From the NCBI GenBank assembly GCA_025354385.1, contig JANXMZ010000013.1, forward strand, positions 1 to 49,277: a DNA stretch of 49,277 bases, read 5' to 3'. How positions within the stretch are numbered: position 1 is the first letter of the stretch; the number at the start of each line of letters is the position of its first letter. The stretch is from Bacteroidota bacterium. Lineage in GTDB: Bacteria; Bacteroidota; Bacteroidia; NS11-12g; UBA955. The position numbers and the translations under genes were made by a program. Below are positions 27,740 to 35,135 of the stretch, piece after piece. A model generated the notes under the pieces. That model ran no database searches. It saw nothing but the letters and a program-made list of their open reading frames with translations, and was not told the origin of the DNA.

Positions 27740-28335
27740 AATTCTCTATTATTTTCTAATAATTCTTCTACTACCAATCCCTCAAACATGTTTGGTCTCA
27801 CTTTCGAGTCGCGCATTACGAGGTAAGTAATATCAAATCGCCAGCCTACCATATTGTCAGATATTTTACCAATACATTCATCGTTTATCTGCATTATTTT
27901 ACCTAGCATATAATTTTGAATAAAGAAATCTTTTATAGCAAATACAATATCCAGCCCTGTTTCGTAGCAAATATCCTTGGCGGCTGTTTTGGCTTCTTGG
28001 TCGGCTTTGTTTTGCGGTATAGTTACAATAGCGAAAGATGCATTTACCATGCGCATATTCATTCTTGCTTGCCCCTCATCGCTATCGCCATCCATTTCTA
28101 TTAAAATCATACCGCAATTGGTTTCATTTTGGGTAATGGCTACCTTGGCCGAGGTGCGTAACTTAGAAAAGAAATCGTTTACATCTATATCTGTAAACCC
28201 TCGCATAGCAGAGCCCAATGTTACCTCGTAAAAATTCTGCCTTCTATCATTGTTATTAATGTAGATATGCCTATCCGCAAATTCTTTAAAAAATGCGCGG
28301 TAGCTTGCCGGTGTGCGTGGAAATACTAATGCCAT
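27736..28335 (-). CDS. Phage neck/tail completion candidate
   Basis: 199 residues, mixed alpha/beta: MALVFPRTPASYRAFFKEFA, then NQNETNCGMILIEMDGD-like strands and DIVFAIKDFFIQNYMLGK. Located after the 147-aa and 91-aa genes, in the place where tail terminator or tube genes often lie. No family recognised; role inferred from position. Confidence 0.55.
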   Translation of the reverse strand: MALVFPRTPASYRAFFKEFADRHIYINNNDRRQNFYEVTLGSAMRGFTDIDVNDFFSKLRTSAKVAITQNETNCGMILIEMDGDSDEGQARMNMRMVNASFAIVTIPQNKADQEAKTAAKDICYETGLDIVFAIKDFFIQNYMLGKIMQINDECIGKISDNMVGWRFDITYLVMRDSKVRPNMFEGLVVEELLENNREL

Positions 28336-28601
28336 AATATCTTGTTATCTCTTATAAAATAGTGTGCGTGGTATGGGTTTTCCCCTGAGAAATTACCAAT
28401 GCTTGGACTAAGTGTTATAGATCCATTATTATTTGTCATTGTCCATTCTCCTTCTTTCAAAGGAGTTATAGTTTTGCATTTACATCCACATGCGCATAAA
28501 TGAGTTGCAGTTTTATATTTTTCAGAAATATAAAGTTTACCTTCCTCTAATTCATTTGGAATAAAGTCTAAAAAAACTGCGGTTATTTCTGTTAATTTCA
28601 T
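28326..28601 (-). CDS. Small Cys-rich phage protein, unknown
   Basis: 91 residues with a CACGCKCKT cluster near residue 35, which could bind zinc, then beta strands (NNGSITLSPSIGNFSGENPY) and HAHYFIRDNKILWH. Possibly a small zinc-binding structural or regulatory protein. Overlaps the next gene by 10 bp. Confidence 0.55.
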   Translation of the reverse strand: MKLTEITAVFLDFIPNELEEGKLYISEKYKTATHLCACGCKCKTITPLKEGEWTMTNNNGSITLSPSIGNFSGENPYHAHYFIRDNKILWH

Positions 28602-28603
28602 AA

Positions 28604-29047
28604 TTAAATTTCAATTATCTCAGGTAGTTTAATAGCTGCCGATCCTTTATTGCCATAAAAAGCCATCATCTCTCTGCTCAATACATTTATACCTCCATAC
28701 ATGGTGCGGCTATACCATTGGTATTGGCGTTTTGGCAAATTCTTAAGCTTTGCGCTTTTCTTTCTGCGCGTGCCCAATAGCCTGCGCTCAAATGCTTGTC
28801 CTTTTGTTTCCTCCAGGCTCTTACCGCCAAATACCCCCATATCTACAAACATTCCTTTGAGTTGAAATTTAAAAACAAAAGTTCTTACATCGGTAGCTAA
28901 TCCATAGGCATTCATTTTTACAGAGTTTTTAAGACCCATGGTGCGCGTAAGTCTTTTGTTGGCAATACTAGCAACAAGGTAGCGCTGCATATCGGTTGCC
29001 CAATTCATTAACATAGCCCTTTCGTTTATCTTGCTGTGTAACTTCAT
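28604..29047 (-). CDS. Minor tail/neck-like phage protein
   Basis: 147 residues, highly basic: KINERAMLMNWATDMQRYL, then KGMFVDMGVFGGKS and TRRKKSAKLKNLPKRQYQW. The pattern (helix, then FVDMGVGGG strand, then a basic loop) is reminiscent of HK97-gp10-like neck or minor tail proteins found in Bacteroidota phages. Role inferred. 4 bp after the coiled-coil gene. Confidence 0.55.
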   Translation of the reverse strand: MKLHSKINERAMLMNWATDMQRYLVASIANKRLTRTMGLKNSVKMNAYGLATDVRTFVFKFQLKGMFVDMGVFGGKSLEETKGQAFERRLLGTRRKKSAKLKNLPKRQYQWYSRTMYGGINVLSREMMAFYGNKGSAAIKLPEIIEI

Positions 29048-29051
29048 AGTT

Positions 29052-29687
29052 TTAGCTTTTTATAATGGCTGCAATAGCCAGCACTTCCATAATACTCAGT
29101 CCTATAAGTTTTGCAATGGTTTTATTTTTGCGCTTCAGTTTTGTTTTTTGGTCAGCGTTCTCATTTTTAAGTGCGCTCATGTTATTTTGCTGCAAAGCAA
29201 TTATGGCGCTATCGTTACTCATTATAGTGCCTTGCACATTGGTTTTATATTGCAGCTGCTTGGCTATTAGTATAGTTTTTTCGTACACCACATTTAGCTC
29301 ATCTATATCCTTCTGCAGTATAGCCACCGTTTGCTCGCAATCCTCCAGTGCAATACTATCGTTCCAATCATTCGCGGCACTAATATTATCGGAGTGGGGC
29401 TTCCTATATCTATCTAACCCCGTTTGTTTTTCCCAAAGTATAAACAGAGAATCTCTGTCGTGTTTGTTCAGCACTGGCGCATTTACCACATCTTGGTTAA
29501 TCTGCTCATTGCTTTTTATCAATAGCTTAAGGCTGTCATTTTCCAGCTGCAGTACTTCTATTTTACCGTAGGCTCTTTCTATTAATTGTTCACTGCTAAC
29601 ATTGCAATTTTTAAAACCAAGCAGTATTATAAAACACCCTAGCACCATAGCGCTTACAATTAATAACCGTTTAGTGTCCGTATGCAT
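29052..29687 (-). CDS. Membrane-anchored coiled-coil phage protein (spanin-like candidate)
   Basis: 211 residues: N-terminal membrane segment (about 9-27, LIVSAMVLGCFIILLGF), a long coiled coil (QLIERAYGKIEVLQLENDSL and later DIDELNVVYEKTILIAK), and a second hydrophobic segment at the C-terminus (IGLSIMEVLAIAAII). The layout could be spanin-like, linking membranes at lysis, but the C-terminal hydrophobic stretch is atypical. First gene of the unit driven by late promoter copy b; ATG 4 nt after TTTG. Confidence 0.55.
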   Translation of the reverse strand: MHTDTKRLLIVSAMVLGCFIILLGFKNCNVSSEQLIERAYGKIEVLQLENDSLKLLIKSNEQINQDVVNAPVLNKHDRDSLFILWEKQTGLDRYRKPHSDNISAANDWNDSIALEDCEQTVAILQKDIDELNVVYEKTILIAKQLQYKTNVQGTIMSNDSAIIALQQNNMSALKNENADQKTKLKRKNKTIAKLIGLSIMEVLAIAAIIKS

Positions 29688-29691
29688 AATT

Positions 29692-29726
29692 CAAATATGC
29701 AATTGCCATTTTAATAAATTAGGGAC
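29692..29726 (-). promoter_or_regulatory. Phage late promoter-like element, copy b
   Basis: Minus strand GTCCCTAATTTAT (GTCCC at 29726-29722) and CATATTTG with TTTG at 29695-29692, 26 nt apart. ATG follows after AATT. A 9-bp hairpin (29733-29754) lies just upstream. Confidence 0.68.
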
Positions 29727-29732
29727 ACGTTC

Positions 29733-29754
29733 ATCACGACATCTTTGTCGTGAT
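29733..29754. repeat. 9-bp hairpin upstream of promoter b
   Basis: Perfect ATCACGACA/TGTCGTGAT with TCTT loop, between the fibre gene end and promoter b. No T tract follows on either strand, so it may be a regulator site and not a classical terminator. Confidence 0.4.
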
Positions 29755-29772
29755 CATAATCAAATCACCAAA

Positions 29773-31572
29773 TTAAAAACTTGCTGTATGAATCAATTTC
29801 TTTACCCCATCCTTAATATACCACAACTTTTTACCCATAATTACTCTGTTATTGTAAATATCTGGTAAATCAGCCAGCACAAGTAAGCCTCCAATGCATT
29901 TATAAAGTGTGCCTCCATATCCGCCCACAGCTACACCTGTTTCTTCATCGGCTAGTGTAATACTATCATCCAAGCTAAGTGTAGCATCTTTTATAAGGCT
30001 ATCGCTTAAGGTAATGGCCTCATTTAGTAGTAATTCATAGGCTTTTACTTGAGCATCTGTAAGTGTAACAATATCTGCCAAGGCTTTTTCAATTCCTTTT
30101 GCTAGGTTATCAGAAAGTATAATGGTATCGGCAACATTAAGCGCTATATTCTTACTTGTAATAGCATCGGCTAAGCTTAAACTATCGCTTAGTATTAAAC
30201 TTAGCCCATAGTCTGCAGTTAATACATCTGTAAGTGTTACAATTTCATCTATATATTTTGCAAAATCTTTAAGTATGCTATCGCTTAAGGTTATTGAATC
30301 CGCTAAGTTTAAGCCTGCTTCTTTAGTAATTCCATCGCTTAGTATAATAGTATCGAATTTTGTAGTTTGTATATCTTTGCTTGTAGCATCGCTCAGCAAT
30401 ACACTATCTGCGGCATTAGTTTGTATATCCTTACTGCTTGCATCTGTTAATGTAACCAAATCGGCTTGCAATAAGTTTGCATCTTTACTTATTACATCGT
30501 TTAGGCTTACGCTGTCTGCAGCGTAAGTTTGCACATCCTTAATATTTGCATCACTTAATGTAACCGAATCAGTTTTATTAACTACAATCTGTTTTTCACT
30601 AATACTATCGCTCAATGTAATAGAATCTGATGGCTGTATATTAGCTTCATTACTAATTGCATCGCTTAAGCTTACACTATCGGCTGCATTAGTTTGCACA
30701 TCCTTGCTATTAGCATCGCTCAGTGTTACAATATCTGTTTTGGTAATTTCTATTTGTTTATCAGTAATACTATCGCTCATAGTTACCGAATCAGAAAGCG
30801 ACTGAGTAAGAGATCCTCCTCCACCTGCATTTACTTTTAACGCTACTGCAAGTGTTCTCTTACTGTATGATGTTGTAGTTCCATTGGTAGTAATACTAAT
30901 ACCTGTCTGTATAGTATTATATAATTTGTAAGATAAAATACCAACATTGCCCGAATCTATTTGCAATTGAGTAAATCCGCTTGGCGGGGTCCAAGTATCA
31001 CCTGCGTCTTCCTCCGAGGAAAGCACAAAAATAACCTCATCTGCAGTAGCTGTTGTTATGGCTCCGGTAGTAACAGTTGCGCTGGCTGTGCTTGTTCCCG
31101 ATGCTGCTACATCAAATGGCGATACTGGTAAACTATTGCATTGTGCCCTGTATATTTGGCTATTGGCTACATTGCCAGAGAAACTAGCAGTAATTACACT
31201 ACTGGCATTTGCCCCACTTAAATAAATTAACCATGCGCTTAATTCCCTACCATTGGTGCTGGGCAATAATCCTATTCGGGTCATTGCGTTACCATCTATA
31301 TCTACACCAGTGCAGCTTTCCCCAAAGCTAGTGTTTAAAAAAACTAAATGCCATTTATCTGCCAGCCTATTAAAATTTGGTAGCGCTAAAAATGAAACAA
31401 AACCAACACTCGATGCCTTATCCGAATCTATTACGCTAAATGAAGAAGTAGGCGCTGCGGCCTCAAAAAATTCTGATGCTATTAATTGCGAGGCCCCGCC
31501 AATTACTTTTTGTATAAAGTCTCCAGACTTTAACCTTCCTGCAGGTATTCGCCTAAAAACATTATTTGCCAT
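29773..31572 (-). CDS. Phage fibre-like protein with 16 short repeats
   Basis: 599 residues. Residues 1 to about 255 form a beta-rich N-terminal domain with FSVIDSDKASSVGFV and TWTPPSGFTQLQIDS (similar to surface beta-sandwich domains). Residues about 256-552 are 16 copies of an 18-19-residue repeat with consensus ADSITLSDSISKD plus variable residues. The C-terminus (LYKCIGGLLVLADLP, KKLWYIKDGVKKLIH) is a small beta domain. The layout fits a tail fibre with a repetitive shaft and a terminal binding tip. No signal peptide. It ends the unit started at 33681. Confidence 0.75.
   Translation of the reverse strand: MANNVFRRIPAGRLKSGDFIQKVIGGASQLIASEFFEAAAPTSSFSVIDSDKASSVGFVSFLALPNFNRLADKWHLVFLNTSFGESCTGVDIDGNAMTRIGLLPSTNGRELSAWLIYLSGANASSVITASFSGNVANSQIYRAQCNSLPVSPFDVAASGTSTASATVTTGAITTATADEVIFVLSSEEDAGDTWTPPSGFTQLQIDSGNVGILSYKLYNTIQTGISITTNGTTTSYSKRTLAVALKVNAGGGGSLTQSLSDSVTMSDSITDKQIEITKTDIVTLSDANSKDVQTNAADSVSLSDAISNEANIQPSDSITLSDSISEKQIVVNKTDSVTLSDANIKDVQTYAADSVSLNDVISKDANLLQADLVTLTDASSKDIQTNAADSVLLSDATSKDIQTTKFDTIILSDGITKEAGLNLADSITLSDSILKDFAKYIDEIVTLTDVLTADYGLSLILSDSLSLADAITSKNIALNVADTIILSDNLAKGIEKALADIVTLTDAQVKAYELLLNEAITLSDSLIKDATLSLDDSITLADEETGVAVGGYGGTLYKCIGGLLVLADLPDIYNNRVIMGKKLWYIKDGVKKLIHTASF
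29935..30807 (-). repeat. Coding tandem repeats, about 16 x 54-57 bp
   Basis: Region of the fibre gene encoding the ADSITLSDSISKD-type repeat. Repeats are diverged at DNA level but regular in phase. Such arrays change length easily by recombination. Boundaries approximate. Confidence 0.7.
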
Positions 31573-31573
31573 A

Positions 31574-32407
31574 CTATGCGCTCGCTATTTCTATTAAAAT
31601 ATCTGGTAATCCAGTACTTGTAGAATCGGCCTGCACAGTTGCTATCAAAGCACTATCTTGGTATATAATTGGTAGCCCAGTGCTTAGCATATCTTGTATT
31701 ACAGTAGTATTTGCCACTCCAATTCTAGCCTGCGCAAGTGGGCGCAATATTAATACATTAAAGTTTCCTGCTGTCATGGCAGTACCACCGTTGGTTACTA
31801 TTACGCTTTCAATTTTTTGCACCCCGCTATCGCCAGCTTGCAAGGCTATTTGAAACATTTTACCTTGAGTTAAAGCAGCCGCAGCTTGCGCAGCCGAAAT
31901 AATACTTGTGCGGGCAGCGGTCCCAGCGCTATTGGTATAAGTTACCTGCACTTGCCATGCGGTACCTGTTGCAAAAGCCGTTGTTACTTCTATCCAAATT
32001 TCGGCACCATTGCCAAATACAGTTCCACTACCTGGATAATCTGGGCAACGGCTACTTATTGCAGGCTGTGCACTTAAGGTGGTAGTGCCTGCAGCAAATC
32101 CATAAGCCCCTGCTTTAAAGAGCATATCCCACAGCTGTAGGCGAGAAATAACAGTGTTATAAAACTCTAATTTAGAAAGATAACCAACGCCTGTGCTAAA
32201 ATTTATAATTGGGCAGCCGGTAGTTGCATCGTTTGGCACAACGCCTGCAGATGTGGATGCGCCAGCTAAAGTGCCCGCACCTGGTTGCCCTGCTAAGTCA
32301 AAAGTAGAAAATGGCACCAATGCAACACTAGTGCGCGATGCAGATTTAATAAGTGGTAAACGCTGTTTTACAGCAGCAATGTATTGATCTAATGTTGCTA
32401 TTGCCAT
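31574..32407 (-). CDS. Phage structural protein, unknown
   Basis: 277 residues, Ala/Thr/Gly-rich, no Cys cluster or signal peptide. N-terminus MAIATLDQYIAAVKQRLPLI, C-terminus STGLPDILIEIASA. Beta-strand rich, repeated TSA/GTA stretches, of the type found in phage decoration or tail-surface proteins. Directly upstream of the fibre gene (1 bp gap), so probably part of the adsorption apparatus. Confidence 0.6.
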   Translation of the reverse strand: MAIATLDQYIAAVKQRLPLIKSASRTSVALVPFSTFDLAGQPGAGTLAGASTSAGVVPNDATTGCPIINFSTGVGYLSKLEFYNTVISRLQLWDMLFKAGAYGFAAGTTTLSAQPAISSRCPDYPGSGTVFGNGAEIWIEVTTAFATGTAWQVQVTYTNSAGTAARTSIISAAQAAAALTQGKMFQIALQAGDSGVQKIESVIVTNGGTAMTAGNFNVLILRPLAQARIGVANTTVIQDMLSTGLPIIYQDSALIATVQADSTSTGLPDILIEIASA

Positions 32408-32410
32408 GGT

Positions 32411-32443
32411 TTAAAAAATTAAGCGCCCACACTAGGTGGGCGC
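32411..32443 (-). terminator. Intrinsic terminator inside the late unit
   Basis: Perfect stem GCGCCCAC/GTGGGCGC (32423-32443) with a 5-nt loop; on the minus strand, TTAATTTTTTAA follows. It lies between the 162-aa and 277-aa genes of one operon, so partial termination would lower expression of the fibre genes relative to the genes upstream. Confidence 0.65.
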
Positions 32444-32451
32444 ATTTTGTT

Positions 32452-32940
32452 TTAGGTGGTTGTTAAGGTCCAAGTAATTTTTAAAGTGTCGCTTGCTCCT
32501 TTATTTATGGCTGCAAAAGAAGCACTCATCCACATGTTTACGGTATTTGCTGTTACCACATCAAATGTGCCAGCTTCGGTAATTGCTCCAGTGCCAGTAC
32601 CCGCTGCATAATCGCCTACTACGGTTACTACAGCAGATGAGCGAGTTTTGCTAGTAAAAGCAACCCTTGCTGTTTCAGTACCTAATAATGTAGCACCTGG
32701 CGAACTAGTACCAATTGCCATCCAACCCATTTTGGCAAGTGTTGGCGATGCCAATACTTGATCTGCAAAGCCTGCCTTACCTGCAGTAGTTACAGTGTTG
32801 TGAATAAAGCGCTCATCTTTCTTTTTGCCATTTTTGCCAAAAAGCTCAATGTGCATATTCCATTTGAGGATCGTTTCTTCGTTAAATCCTTTCCCTGTTT
32901 CCATGGTTACTTTGTCGATTAATTGTGATTTATCTTTCAT
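32452..32940 (-). CDS. Phage distal-structure protein, unknown
   Basis: 162 residues. N-terminal basic region (TGKGFNEETILKWNMHIE), then Gly/Thr-rich beta strands with GWMAIGTSSPGATLLGTETAR and AITEAGTFDV. The MAIGTGT...LG.E..R...ITEAG pattern is seen in many small phage virion proteins thought to sit at the tail tip. 4 bp after the 71-aa gene. Confidence 0.6.
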   Translation of the reverse strand: MKDKSQLIDKVTMETGKGFNEETILKWNMHIELFGKNGKKKDERFIHNTVTTAGKAGFADQVLASPTLAKMGWMAIGTSSPGATLLGTETARVAFTSKTRSSAVVTVVGDYAAGTGTGAITEAGTFDVVTANTVNMWMSASFAAINKGASDTLKITWTLTTT

Positions 32941-32944
32941 AATA

Positions 32945-33160
32945 TTATGCTTCTTCTAAAATATAGATCAATCCATTTTGAAAAACTTTTTCATTCTCAG
33001 CTTTCACTTCTGCCTCGGTTAGTTGCACAGGCTCCAATTCTTTTTTCTCTTTGCCGTGTTCCACCCATTTAAAGTTCTTTTCAAGCTTTTCAAAAGTTGG
33101 CTCTTGGCCCTCTTCCCGCTTTACGCTTACTATCCATTGTTGATACGATTTTTTTGCCAT
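32945..33160 (-). CDS. Small phage protein, unknown
   Basis: 71 residues, highly charged (VSVKREEGQEPTFEKLEKNF), C-terminal FQNGLIYILEEA. No family recognised. It lies in the late unit between the 51-aa gene and the 162-aa gene. Confidence 0.5.
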   Translation of the reverse strand: MAKKSYQQWIVSVKREEGQEPTFEKLEKNFKWVEHGKEKKELEPVQLTEAEVKAENEKVFQNGLIYILEEA

Positions 33161-33181
33161 TGTATTTGTATTTTTTATTGT

Positions 33182-33337
33182 TTAAGGAGTTAATATGATA
33201 TAAAATTCACCTTCATTTAAAGTAGGAGGCTCGGCTTCTACAACATTAAAGCGAACAAAGTCTGCCCCGTAAACCTTATTTTCTACCACATTTATCTGCT
33301 CTACTGCTACCTCCGTTACTACTATTTGTTCTACCAT
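33182..33337 (-). CDS. Small phage protein of 51 aa, unknown
   Basis: An open frame with ATG at 33337-33335 and TAA at 33184-33182 encodes 51 residues, acidic and Val-rich (VEQIVVTEVAVEQINVVEN at the start, GEFYIILTP at the end). The start is 2 bp after the upstream gene's stop and the end is 21 bp before the next start, filling an otherwise empty 179-bp gap in a tightly packed operon. GAG/GTA-rich codons look like its neighbours. Family unknown. Confidence 0.6.
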   Translation of the reverse strand: MVEQIVVTEVAVEQINVVENKVYGADFVRFNVVEAEPPTLNEGEFYIILTP

Positions 33338-33339
33338 AG

Positions 33340-33681
33340 TTATTCAGTAATTTTATTGGTAATTGTAAATTTCCCCTTCATTAATGTTTGCACATCCTGG
33401 GAACTGGTGTAGGCTATCATATCCCAATAGTAAGTGCCAATTTTTAGCAGCTTAATTACATCCGCATCGCAGTTTATAGTAATTATAGTACCGCTTACAA
33501 GTATGCTGCCGTTACTAGTATTAAATTCATGGAGTATTTTGCCGTATTCCTTATCCCTTACCTGGGCTTTTAACGTTTTGCCGAGTAGGGTAAATGGCGA
33601 GCTACCTATATCATAACCTCTCTCAAAGTAGTCGCCTCTTACAGCAACAATATCCACAGGAGCAGTGTTATAACTAGGCAT
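33340..33681 (-). CDS. Phage baseplate-associated protein candidate
   Basis: 113 residues, nearly all beta strand: DIVAVRGDYFERGYDIGSSP, LKAQVRDKEYGKILHEF, GTYYWDMIAYTSSQDV, KGKFTITNKITE. The RGD-F...R...L..F...G.Y.YD pattern resembles a widespread small beta-sandwich domain at the N-terminus of BppU-like baseplate proteins. First gene after late promoter c, with a 25-nt leader. Confidence 0.6.
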   Translation of the reverse strand: MPSYNTAPVDIVAVRGDYFERGYDIGSSPFTLLGKTLKAQVRDKEYGKILHEFNTSNGSILVSGTIITINCDADVIKLLKIGTYYWDMIAYTSSQDVQTLMKGKFTITNKITE

Positions 33682-33706
33682 CAGAATTAACGGGGTTTCG
33701 TTAATT

Positions 33707-33741
33707 CAAAGTAAATTTATAAAAGAGTATAAAAAAGGGAC
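33707..33741 (-). promoter_or_regulatory. Phage late promoter-like element, copy c
   Basis: Minus strand GTCCCTTTTTTAT (GTCCC at 33741-33737) and TTTG at 33710-33707, 26 nt apart, followed by AATTAACG. Unlike copies a, b, d and e it leaves a leader of about 20 nt, which starts with an AATTAACG/CGTTAATT hairpin. Confidence 0.68.
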
Positions 33742-33745
33742 ACAA

Positions 33746-34018
33746 TTAGCGCACTAGCCATGCGCCACTTTCAAAAATATACTCGCTTTTTTGCAGTATA
33801 TCATTCAGCTCATCTTGCCTTGGCGAGTAGCTTGTTTCTAAAAAACATTGGTGCATTAACTCCATTGTAGTTATAGTATCTTTGGCTTGTGTTAAATTTA
33901 AAGCTGCAGGGTGGTTATTCATCCAGTCGGCCATCCAAGTATTAAAAATATTTAATATTAGCTCTTCCTGTGGTTCATCTGCCTGTCCAAATCCTTTTAC
34001 TATTGTTTTTTTATTCAT
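33746..34018 (-). CDS. Small phage protein downstream of the structured RNA
   Basis: 90 residues from the ATG at 34018: MNKKTIVKGFGQADEPQEEL, NIFNTWMADWMNNHPAAL, CFLETSYSPRQDELNDILQ. Mainly helical. Two further in-frame starts upstream (ATG at 34036 and TTG at 34057) lie within the RNA element; the 34018 ATG is chosen because it follows the RNA's last pairing partner and gives the commonest phage-style N-terminus. Function unknown. Confidence 0.55.
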   Translation of the reverse strand: MNKKTIVKGFGQADEPQEELILNIFNTWMADWMNNHPAALNLTQAKDTITTMELMHQCFLETSYSPRQDELNDILQKSEYIFESGAWLVR

Positions 34019-34025
34019 AATAAAA

Positions 34026-34133
34026 CCCTGTATCATCGACAAGCATCCATTTTGCAATGGAGGAATAGCGGATTTTCACCGCCAGTTACAGGGCTATACA
34101 GCCCATTTACTAAAATAAAACAGATGCTTGTCG
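34026..34133 (-). ncRNA. Structured RNA / leader element, riboswitch-like, unassigned
   Basis: Minus-strand RNA. P1: CGACAAGCATC (34133-34123) pairs perfectly with GATGCTTGTCG (34047-34037). Inside: P2 GGGCT-GTAT-AGCCC (34104-34091), P3 GCGG/CCGC with a TGAAAAT loop (34082-34068), P4 CATT-GCAA-AATG (34060-34048), a GNRA loop on this strand. A TATATTTG box at 34145-34138 predicts a start at P1. CCCTGTA (34093-34087) can instead pair with TACAGGG (34032-34026), just before the ATG at 34018, competing with P2. An intrinsic terminator (34148-34179) isolates it from the upstream gene. No Rfam class recognised. Confidence 0.6.
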
Positions 34134-34147
34134 CTGGCAAATATAAA

Positions 34148-34179
34148 ACAAAAAAGCAATTACATTTATGCAATTGCTT
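34148..34179 (-). terminator. Intrinsic terminator after the endolysin gene
   Basis: Stem AAGCAATT/AATTGCTT (34154-34179) with a 10-nt loop, followed on the minus strand by TTTTTTG and more T. It ends the portal-lysis transcript 39 bp after the endolysin stop. Confidence 0.75.
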
Positions 34180-34217
34180 CTCTGCTAATTTAAAATAAAA
34201 TATGCCTCACAAAATAT

Positions 34218-34679
34218 TTAACATGGCACCGCTTGAAAGTGCATGTAATCGTAGTTTTTTTCCTTACCTAAGCTATGCCATCCATATTTTTCAAAAATAT
34301 GGATCATTGGTTTATATTCAGGCTTTGCAAATAATGCCAAATCGGCTTTCCACTCTAGCCTGTTTTTATCAGGATGTAAATCTATAGCAATAGCCCAACT
34401 GTGTACACTCCAATCATCGCCTCCACGCATTTTCCTAAAATTATAGCATCCTCCAAAAATATCAATACCTAAGGCTTGCAATTTCGCTAAACCATAAGTT
34501 TCTAATAGTTCGGAGAAGATAGCAAGTATGCGCTCAGCTTCTTTTTTATGTACTAAAATACTAGTAACAGTATGGCCTAAATCCCATGCAATACGCATAG
34601 GGTAAGGTAATTTTATACGCATAAAATTAGAGGTGTTACCTGGTTGCCCATATAAGGCAATTATATCTGCTGTTTTCAT
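34218..34679 (-). CDS. M15-family endolysin (D-Ala-D-Ala carboxypeptidase type)
   Basis: 153 residues with an M15 zinc peptidase core: SVHSWAIAIDLHP supplies His93 and Asp100, and DYMHFQ near the C-terminus supplies His147, the usual HxxxxxxD...HxH-like zinc set. No signal peptide, so release depends on a holin, and two candidate membrane proteins precede it. It cleaves peptidoglycan stem peptides at lysis. Start overlaps the preceding gene as ATGA. Confidence 0.85.
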   Translation of the reverse strand: MKTADIIALYGQPGNTSNFMRIKLPYPMRIAWDLGHTVTSILVHKKEAERILAIFSELLETYGLAKLQALGIDIFGGCYNFRKMRGGDDWSVHSWAIAIDLHPDKNRLEWKADLALFAKPEYKPMIHIFEKYGWHSLGKEKNYDYMHFQAVPC

Positions 34680-34927
34680 TCTTTAGGTTCTACTTCAGTT
34701 CCAGTTGTTTGTTTTTTGCTATTCCCAAAAAAGAAATTGTAAATAGTATTTCCTGTTCCAATTAAATAGCCCAATGCAATAAGAGCAAACTCTTTATTTT
34801 CACTTGGTATTTTATAAAATGTTACAAGTAATAAGTATAAACTTAAGAAAGTTATACCTAAAAAAGCAAGTATACTCTGCATACTCTGCCTGCGGAAGAA
34901 TTGTTCAAATTTGCTCATGTTTTTCAT
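34676..34927 (-). CDS. Small membrane protein, holin-like
   Basis: 83 residues: QSMQSILAFLGITFLSLYLLL and a second hydrophobic stretch FALIALGYLIGTGNTIYNFFF, charged C-terminus. Two membrane segments and its place immediately upstream of the endolysin fit a holin or accessory. It overlaps both neighbours. Confidence 0.65.
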   Translation of the reverse strand: MKNMSKFEQFFRRQSMQSILAFLGITFLSLYLLLVTFYKIPSENKEFALIALGYLIGTGNTIYNFFFGNSKKQTTGTEVEPKE

Positions 34928-35135
34928 TGCGTTTTTTTAACCATCTATTAATGTAATATCCTACCACAGCATATACAATCGAAGCAATCAATCCGCCAAT
35001 AAATTTCCATCCAAAAAGCTCCATATCGTTAGCTGTCGGTACCGATATTTTTAGGAAAGTTCCCAAGCCTCCAATGGTTGCCATAAATGCAACAATAAAT
35101 TGTCCAATCATATCAAATTCGTGTGTGTTTTTCAT
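34905..35135 (-). CDS. Small membrane protein, holin-like
   Basis: 76 residues with two hydrophobic segments (FIVAFMATIGGLGTFLKI and FIGGLIASIVYAVVGYYI) and a strongly basic C-terminus (NRWLKKRNEKHEQ). This is the plan of class II holins. Its start overlaps the upstream stop (ATGA). Which of the two membrane proteins is the holin cannot be decided. Confidence 0.65.
   Translation of the reverse strand: MKNTHEFDMIGQFIVAFMATIGGLGTFLKISVPTANDMELFGWKFIGGLIASIVYAVVGYYINRWLKKRNEKHEQI

Noticed and set aside
29773..31572. Diversity-generating retroelement variable region in the fibre
   Set aside because: No reverse transcriptase gene and no adenine-biased template repeat in the window.
34026..34133. 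Cobalamin, FMN or THF riboswitch at the structured RNA
   Set aside because: Some short boxes are similar (GGTGAAAATCCGC, CTGTAACTG), but order and remaining core are missing, and the downstream gene is not a vitamin gene.
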